Positions 58,954 through 64,000 of a stretch of DNA of 64,000 nt are shown piece by piece. Position 1 is the first letter of the stretch. Every line of letters starts with the position of its first letter. Source of the stretch: Peromyscus leucopus (lineage: Eukaryota > Chordata > Mammalia > Rodentia > Cricetidae); assembly GCF_004664715.2 (NCBI RefSeq), contig NC_051076.1, positions 4,037,446 through 4,101,445 of the forward strand. Direction: 5' to 3'. A program made the translations under genes and the position numbers. Under the pieces are notes generated by a model. The model saw only the letters and a list, made by a program, of their open reading frames with translations. It was not told the origin of the DNA and made no database searches.

Positions 58954-59484
58954 CTCTGGTTTCACGGCTAAAATGTATTTCTTTCACTGGCCCTTTTTAG
59001 CCTTTTGGTTCTAGTTTCAGGGCCAGGATGTATTTCTTTCACTGGCTCTGGTTACAGGGCCAAAGTGTGTTTCTTTGGCTCAGGTCTCAGGGTCAGGGTG
59101 TGTTTCTTTGGTTATAGGTTCAAGGCCAAAGTGTTTCTTTCACTAGCTCTGGTTTCAGCGTCAAGGTGCTAGATTTCGTGCTCAGGGATTGGTTAGTTTC
59201 CTGCTCAGGGATTGGTTGGTCTCATGTTCAGTTGGTCAAGGGCAGATTTTGCTTCGGTTTCAGGGCCAAAGAATATATTTTTCACTGGCCCCCTTTAGCC
59301 TATTGGCTCTAATTTTAGGGGCAGGGTATATTTCTTTCACTGGCTCTAGTTCCAGGGCCAAAGTGTGTTTCTTTGGCTCTGGTCTCAGGGTCAGGGTGTG
59401 TTTCTTTGGTTCTGGGTTTGGGGCCAGGGTGTGTTTCTTTCACTGGCTCTGGTTTCAGGGCCAGGGTAGGTTTCTTTGGCTGGC
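58954..59484 (+). repeat. 33-55 bp tandem array in two higher-order blocks
   Basis: Twelve units resembling GCTCTGGTTTCAGGGCCAGG + GTGTGTTTCTTTCACTG. Starts at 58954, 59009, 59045, 59078, 59111, 59146 and at 59252, 59306, 59343, 59376, 59409, 59446. Six units form a block and the block repeats with a 298 bp period. Each block is preceded by a 'gctcagg(g/t)attggtt'-type leader. The array lies in the U3-like part of the LTR block. Confidence 0.85.
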
Positions 59485-59500
59485 CCTTTTGCCCTTCAGT

Positions 59501-59815
59501 GGCCTTAATAGAAGATCATTCAGGAGGTCATCATCCTTGAAAAGGATTGAGAAAATCCCTGTGGGACACAGTTCTCCTCAGAGCATTACACAAAGAATAG
59601 GCTGGACCAGCTCTCTTTCTGGCATCCTGTCTCATACCACGTGATTGTTCTCTGTCACAAACTTTGGCCATGATGCCACCACACTATGTTTCACCAAGAT
59701 GGCACCTTGCCCTTGACTTTCATAACTATAGGCTAATAAATCTCATTCCTTTACAAAACATCCTGCCTCGTGTGTTTCATTGCAGTAATAGAAGACAGAC
59801 TAATCCATAGCTGGT
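59501..59815 (+). mobile_element. MaLR-like LTR, 3' part
   Basis: Repeats ~83 bp of the 5' part (from 'ggccttaatagaagatcatt'), then continues 'aggctggaccagctctcttt', 'ataggctaataaatctcatt' and 'gcagtaatagaagacagact', a MaLR-like 3' end. Confidence 0.55.
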
Positions 59816-59819
59816 GCCA

Positions 59820-60280
59820 AAATCTTCCAAAAACAGAACTAGTGTCTTTCCTATTTCAAAATGGAACAGATTTGAACAGATCCAACAAAGTGCTGCGCTT
59901 CCTCAAATCTAAGCTCATAATTCAGTGTTTGTATGATTTAGTTGTATGAACAGCTAATAAGGATCAAAGTAGGCAATAGTGCAGAAAAGTGCATCTTATT
60001 CATAACGTCTAGTCTTCTGGGTTGGTAGCACTCCCTTTAAATAGCTCAGCAGCTCTGAATTCATCAGATATAGCAGCTGTCTCCTCAGAATACAGTGTCA
60101 GAGGAAAATTGTTAACAGAAATGTTTTGGAAGTCGCTTCTTCTGCGATGCGTGCCCTGCCTGGCTCTCAGCAGACTGTCATTTTCTCTGCTGTATTTCTA
60201 CAGACTTTGTTTATAGTCCTTTCAATTAAAGCATTTCCCCACTGTATTGAGCTGCCCTGTCTATTTTCATTAATTTAGTT
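59820..60280. other. No feature recognised
   Basis: Unique-looking sequence. Confidence 0.4.
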
Positions 60281-60284
60281 TTTC

Positions 60285-60360
60285 CTTTAGAAAGTAAACT
60301 CTTGAGAACAGGGGCTTTAACTTACATCCTATGCATGGAAAGTGTTACTGAACTTACCTG
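60285..60360 (+). repeat. L2 3' end fragment
   Basis: 'tagaaagtaaactcttgaga' and 'acaggggctttaacttacat' resemble the last part of L2. Confidence 0.45.
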
Positions 60361-60364
60361 GGGA

Positions 60365-61020
60365 AAAAGCAAAGGTAAATTAATAACTTTAGACTTAGGA
60401 AACCTGATTTTGTGATTTTATGCTAAGTAAGCAGTGGTGAATAGAACCAAAATATATTCTTACCAGGTTTACTTCTAATTTAAAAAGTTATATGCAACTT
60501 TAAGTGTTTAACATAAGGAAATATTTCATTAAATCATCTTACATCTGTTGAATGATCAAGGGAAAATTGAAGCTAATGTTCATGTGTAGTTTATGGGAAC
60601 AAGAAGTATTTGTTAATATTCAAGCTTTAAAAGCATTACTAAATGTTGTAAAGAAAACATGACAATTTTGAAAAAGGAATAAACATCTACATTTAGGAGG
60701 GAAAAAATCTAGAGTGAAAATAGGTTAAATTATAATTGTCACTTAGATAATTAATATTTAACTTCATTTTAATTTTTATATGTTTCCTATTGCCTTGTCC
60801 AGGTGGAATTCTTGTTTTAAGCACCTTTCTCTAAACTGCTTTTCTTTTTTCCTTTTATTTATAGCCAATTCTCTAAGGTCAGCGCCATCCTTGTTCTTGA
60901 ATCTCATCTTTTTCATCTACTTTTCTGATGCCAGTAGCTTTCTTATAATAATTTTTTGAGCTAAAAGTACACTATAGTTCAGATTTCCCTTTAATATCTC
61001 AGTTGGTTGAGATGGAAATC
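60365..61020. other. No feature recognised
   Basis: AT-rich unique-looking sequence. Confidence 0.4.
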
Positions 61021-61024
61021 ATGT

Positions 61025-61228
61025 AAATCTAGAGGCAGATGGTCCAAATTTGAATCTTGATGTTTATGTTGATTCCCAGATTGACTTTGCAAAAAATGAC
61101 TTACTCTCTCAGTGCCTTGGTTTTATTACTTATGAAATAAAACTCTTACACCTAGACATAAGAACATACCCTTATCGCCATGGTTAGGACTACCTCAAAG
61201 GTTTGCTACAATAAAGCCATAAAACAAA
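61025..61228 (+). repeat. MIR SINE
   Basis: 'gaggcagatggtccaaattt', 'gaatcttgatgtttatg', 'aatgacttactctctcagtg', 'ccttggttttattacttatg' and 'gtttgctacaataaagcc' follow MIR over most of its length. Confidence 0.55.
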
Positions 61229-61394
61229 GCTAAGCTAATTAGCTTATGACTTACATAGACAACGTCATATCATTGGTTATAGACATACTCACAGACATGC
61301 ACTACTGTAAAACAGGTCAGTGTTGTTTGCTATGCTTGGCATAGAGCTTATATTTTAGAAACAATTTTTTTTTATTCACCAATTGCTTACATAT

Positions 61395-61535
61395 ATATAT
61401 TTTGACTCATTTCCTGACGAACTTTTTATTGAATCTACCTGTATCATGGCCACTGTTCTGAGTTTTGCAACATAGTACAAACTAGCTTCAGCTCTCAATG
61501 AACTTAAAGTTCTGTGTCAGCAGCATTGTAGGCAC
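61395..61535 (-). repeat. L2 3' fragment, inverted
   Basis: 'ctttttattgaatctacctg', 'ggccactgttctgagttttg' and 'cagctctcaatgaacttaaa' resemble the inverted end of L2. Confidence 0.45.
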
Positions 61536-61958
61536 AGACAAAGTAGAATATACTTGTGACCCAGTGGGGTGAGAGAGTTGTATAGGTGTGAGGTACCCGG
61601 AAGTGCATAGGTAAAACAGCTGTGAGCCTGAGGAGAAGCAAGAGGAACAAAGTGATACTGAAGCTGAGTCTGAAGAGTGATGAGGCGTTGTCCAGTGACC
61701 GGCATGAAAATGCCGTCCAGTGAAGAGAAAGCAGCAAGTTCAAGGGCCCATTTTTTCCCCTCTGACACTTTATTTTGGGAGAGACAATGGTTATTTCTGG
61801 TGGAGTCTGAATTGCTGCAAAACTTAATGTTCGTGCCACTGACCCAGAAGAGAGAAGCTCAGAGATTATATGTATTTAAGATGATTTCCATTGTGAAAGT
61901 GAAGGTAATTCAAAATGCCTACATCATATATTACAGTAGAAAGAAAAGTACAAAGTGA

Positions 61959-62075
61959 GTCTATAGAGGTGAGACTATATGCCAGGCTGAGAGGCCTGAG
62001 TCTCTGGAGGTGAGGTGTGTGCCACACTGAGAGGCGAAGTCCTTAGGTGAATCAGTGAGCCACCTGCGGGTCTAT
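61959..62075 (+). repeat. ~41 bp minisatellite, three diverged copies
   Basis: Units begin near 61959 (GTCTATAGAGGTGAGACTAT), 62000 (GTCTCTGGAGGTGAGGTGTG) and 62039 (GTCCTTAGGTGAATCAGTGA), each containing a CCA-ctgagagg-type centre in the first two. Confidence 0.65.
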
Positions 62076-62144
62076 AGTGGAGATGGTGAGCTTTGTACTT
62101 ACTATAATGTTTCCTGAATCTGAGGAGGTACCATAAAAATAGGC

Positions 62145-62245
62145 TGGAGCTGGAGAGATGACCACGTGCTCAAGCTAAAAGGACCCAAATTCATCTACAC
62201 CAATTTGTGGGCAGAGCAAGCCCACAAGGATCTTACAGTAATGCC
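62145..62245 (+). repeat. Degenerate B2-type SINE start
   Basis: 'ggctggagctggagagatga' resembles the tRNA-derived start of B2/B3. The rest is too diverged to follow. Confidence 0.3.
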
Positions 62246-62247
62246 AT

Positions 62248-62562
62248 GGTTTAAATACAGGTGTCCTCAAGCACTTAGCCATTGAACCCTAATTCACAGT
62301 TGAAGACATTAAAAATACTGAGACTTTAGGAAGCAATTAGAACATTGCAGCTCTACCATTATAGAGGGCCTTATCACCCTTCATACAAAGACTTCAGGGA
62401 TTTTTGTAATTTTCTGCTCTTTAGCTCTTTCAGCCATTTGAAGATGCAACATGAAGCCTTCATCTTGAAAACACAAAGACTAGTTCTTTTCAGATACAGA
62501 ATCTCTTGGTACTTTGATCTTGGACTCTGAAGCCTCCAGAACCATAAGCAATAAGCTTCTGA
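62248..62562 (+). mobile_element. MaLR (MLT1-like) LTR
   Basis: 'aggtgtcctcaagcacttag', 'ggaagcaattag'-type text, then 'tggtactttgatcttggact', 'ctgaagcctccagaacc' and 'ataagcaataagcttctgat' follow MLT1-type LTRs from 5' to 3'. Confidence 0.5.
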
Positions 62563-62565
62563 TAA

Positions 62566-62698
62566 CTCAGCTTGGTGCTTCACACCCGCAATCCAAGCAC
62601 CCTAGAAGCTGAGATAGGAGGCTTGGCATGAGTTTGAGACAAGCCTACTTCCAAGCTAGCCTGAGCCACAATGAGACACTGTCTCAGAAAAGTTTCTT
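62566..62698 (+). mobile_element. B1-like monomer
   Basis: 'gcttggtgcttcacacccgc', 'aatccaagcaccctagaagc', 'ggcttggcatgagtttgaga' and 'cactgtctcagaaaag' follow an early B1-type (PB1-like) monomer, inserted at the end of the MLT1-like LTR. Confidence 0.6.
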
Positions 62699-62704
62699 GT
62701 GATT

Positions 62705-64000
62705 TCACCCAGTCTTAAAACAGTAAGGCATTTCATCATAGCGGGAGGAAGAAGCTAAGACAATTGTGTCAAGTATTTCCCTAGCACAACCCCCAAACAG
62801 ACTGAAGGAAGGGAAACCTGAGGAGGCCTCACAGGAATCCACCAAGACCCAAGCCAAAATAGATACAGTATATGGATAGTAGTAGGAGAGGAGCTTGAGA
62901 AATAGCCCACACCAACAGAATGGCAATGGGTTAAGTGTGTACACATGGTTAAAGAAAAGCTTTTAAAGTTCTCCTAAATATTATGCTTGAGAGGCTGAGA
63001 CCAGGATGTAAGGTCGTCCTCTAAATATGAAGAGAAAGCAGGTTATGTTTTTGAATGTTTCAAGGTTTCCTTGAACCTGAGACTGTGTGGGTTTTTAGGC
63101 AAAGATGCAGGAAATACCAGGATATGTGGGGTTTGGAGCTTTGGAGACACAGCTAAAATGTGGGGCTGTAAACATAGAAACACAAAGTCTAAGCCACATG
63201 CTCACAAAAAAACAGAGAAGACAAAATGGCTAATGAATATTGAGATTGAACATTTAATGTACCTTAGAGCTTCCTGGAAGTCTGGGGAATTGCAAGCTGT
63301 TTTTCTGTCCATGTTTTTCCATTTGTTAGTTTATGAAAAAAATACAACAGTGAGTTTGCTCAACATAATGCATTATACTTTGGAAAGAAATAGCAGAACA
63401 CTAATGAAACTCTCTGAAATAGAAAGCCAGGAATTCCAGTGTAAGGATTCTGAATTTATATTGCATCTCAAGAAAGGACAAATATTTGACCCTGTCAGAA
63501 GTCACAGAGAAAAAGTATCAATATGTTGTTTAAATATCTATAAGGACTGGTTATCTTAGAATGAATCTGTGTCTTAATAATGCCTTGTCAAATAACATGT
63601 GAATGAATCCTTGTATGTCTTGGAAGATGGGTTGTTTAAAACTAACTAAAGTGAAAACCAGGTGTAACCTGGTATGGTACAACTCAGACCTAGTCAAGCA
63701 CTATGCTGCCCCTCCAAAAAGTGCTTCTGTGCTAGGTGCTGAACACCATAGTCTAAACCCAACAAAGTGTCCTGCTCTTGACACATTTGGCCCATCTCTC
63801 AGCCGTGGATAGCTTGGGAAGATGCTTTGTTAAAGAGAAACACACACCTCAACTTTTGCTGCAGGCTTTTTATACTGCTCTGGTGGGGACAACTGTTTCC
63901 CCAGTGAAGGCAGACTTTTTTCAGTATTGTTTAGTTTTTCAAATAGAGTTGGCTTGTAACTCAAAAGAAAAAAAAAAGTATCAGAAAATTGGAGTGGAGC
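62705..64000. other. No gene recognised
   Basis: Unique-looking sequence. A 162-codon plus frame (63071-63559) starts in text that looks like a decayed repeat and has no domain I can name. Treated as chance. Confidence 0.35.

Larger units (their letters stand above)
58193..59500 (-). mobile_element. LTR-like block, inverted, with repeat-rich U3
   Basis: Read on the minus strand: a repeat-rich stretch (59500 down to 58954), then a TATATAAG box (58863-58870), then AATAAA (58781-58786), then ~580 bp of U5-like sequence. This order is U3-R-U5 of an LTR. No gag, pol or env sequence is seen. The family is not recognised. Both ends are inferred from the flanking duplicated segment, so they are approximate. 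Confidence 0.5.

Noticed and set aside
59189..59644. 151-codon frame with repeated aromatic-rich motifs
   Set aside because: It is the translation of the tandem array in an LTR-like block; the periodicity comes from DNA repeats, and the block's inferred transcription is on the other strand.
63071..63559. 162-codon plus-strand frame
   Set aside because: No domain or splice context recognised; the start lies in text that looks like a decayed repeat.

Overview
This window looks like noncoding mammalian nuclear DNA from a muroid rodent, most likely a cricetid (vole, hamster or deer-mouse type). I infer this from B1, B2 and B4-type SINEs, a URR1 hAT element, rodent-type L1 3' ends, MaLR-like LTRs, and several endogenous-retrovirus (ERV) LTR families that I associate with cricetids rather than Mus or Rattus. 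Older mammalian MIR, L2 and hAT-Charlie relics lie underneath. I see no protein-coding gene I can defend, no rRNA or tRNA gene, no CpG island and no bacterial-type feature. The open reading frames are short, lack homology I recognise, and often run through microsatellites or transposons. Repeat family names come from remembered consensus sequences and were not computed.

Layout. 1-5.5 kb: mostly unique DNA with MIR relics and an L2 fragment holding a ~48 bp tandem array that a MaLR-like LTR later split. 5.5-14 kb: mostly unique DNA with one inverted MaLR-like element, a (GT)n tract, MIRs and an L1 3' end. 14.3-20 kb: a B4-type SINE interrupted by a solo LTR, clustered (CA)n tracts, more B1/B4 SINEs, and a quiet interval at 16.4-17.6 kb. 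20-27.8 kb: the longest repeat-poor stretch. 27.8-33.5 kb: a MaLR-like LTR split by an L1, a well-preserved solo LTR at 28.48-28.87 kb with identical 6 bp target duplications, a long L2 3' end, a URR1 element and another MaLR-like LTR. 33.6-41.7 kb: low-complexity tracts, old L1 fragments, one B1 and one B2. 42.0-43.5 kb: three adjacent LTRs. 43.5-47.2 kb: repeat-poor and possibly regulatory. 47.2-53 kb: a minus-strand solo LTR, a very young B1 with a 52 bp A-tail, a long polypurine tract and a B4-type SINE with a foreign insert. 53-64 kb: a weak exon-like segment on the minus strand, L2/MaLR pieces, and a 1.3 kb minus-strand LTR-like block whose U3-like part is a two-level tandem array.

The elements do not form a pathway. 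The main information here is a layered insertion history, with insertions read from target-site duplications and nesting. The most notable items are the LTR block at 58.19-59.50 kb, the LTR nested in a SINE at 14.3-14.75 kb, the LTR pair carrying B1-like segments, and the LTR with duplicated U3 segments at 42.8 kb. I did not find evidence for a new functional system.
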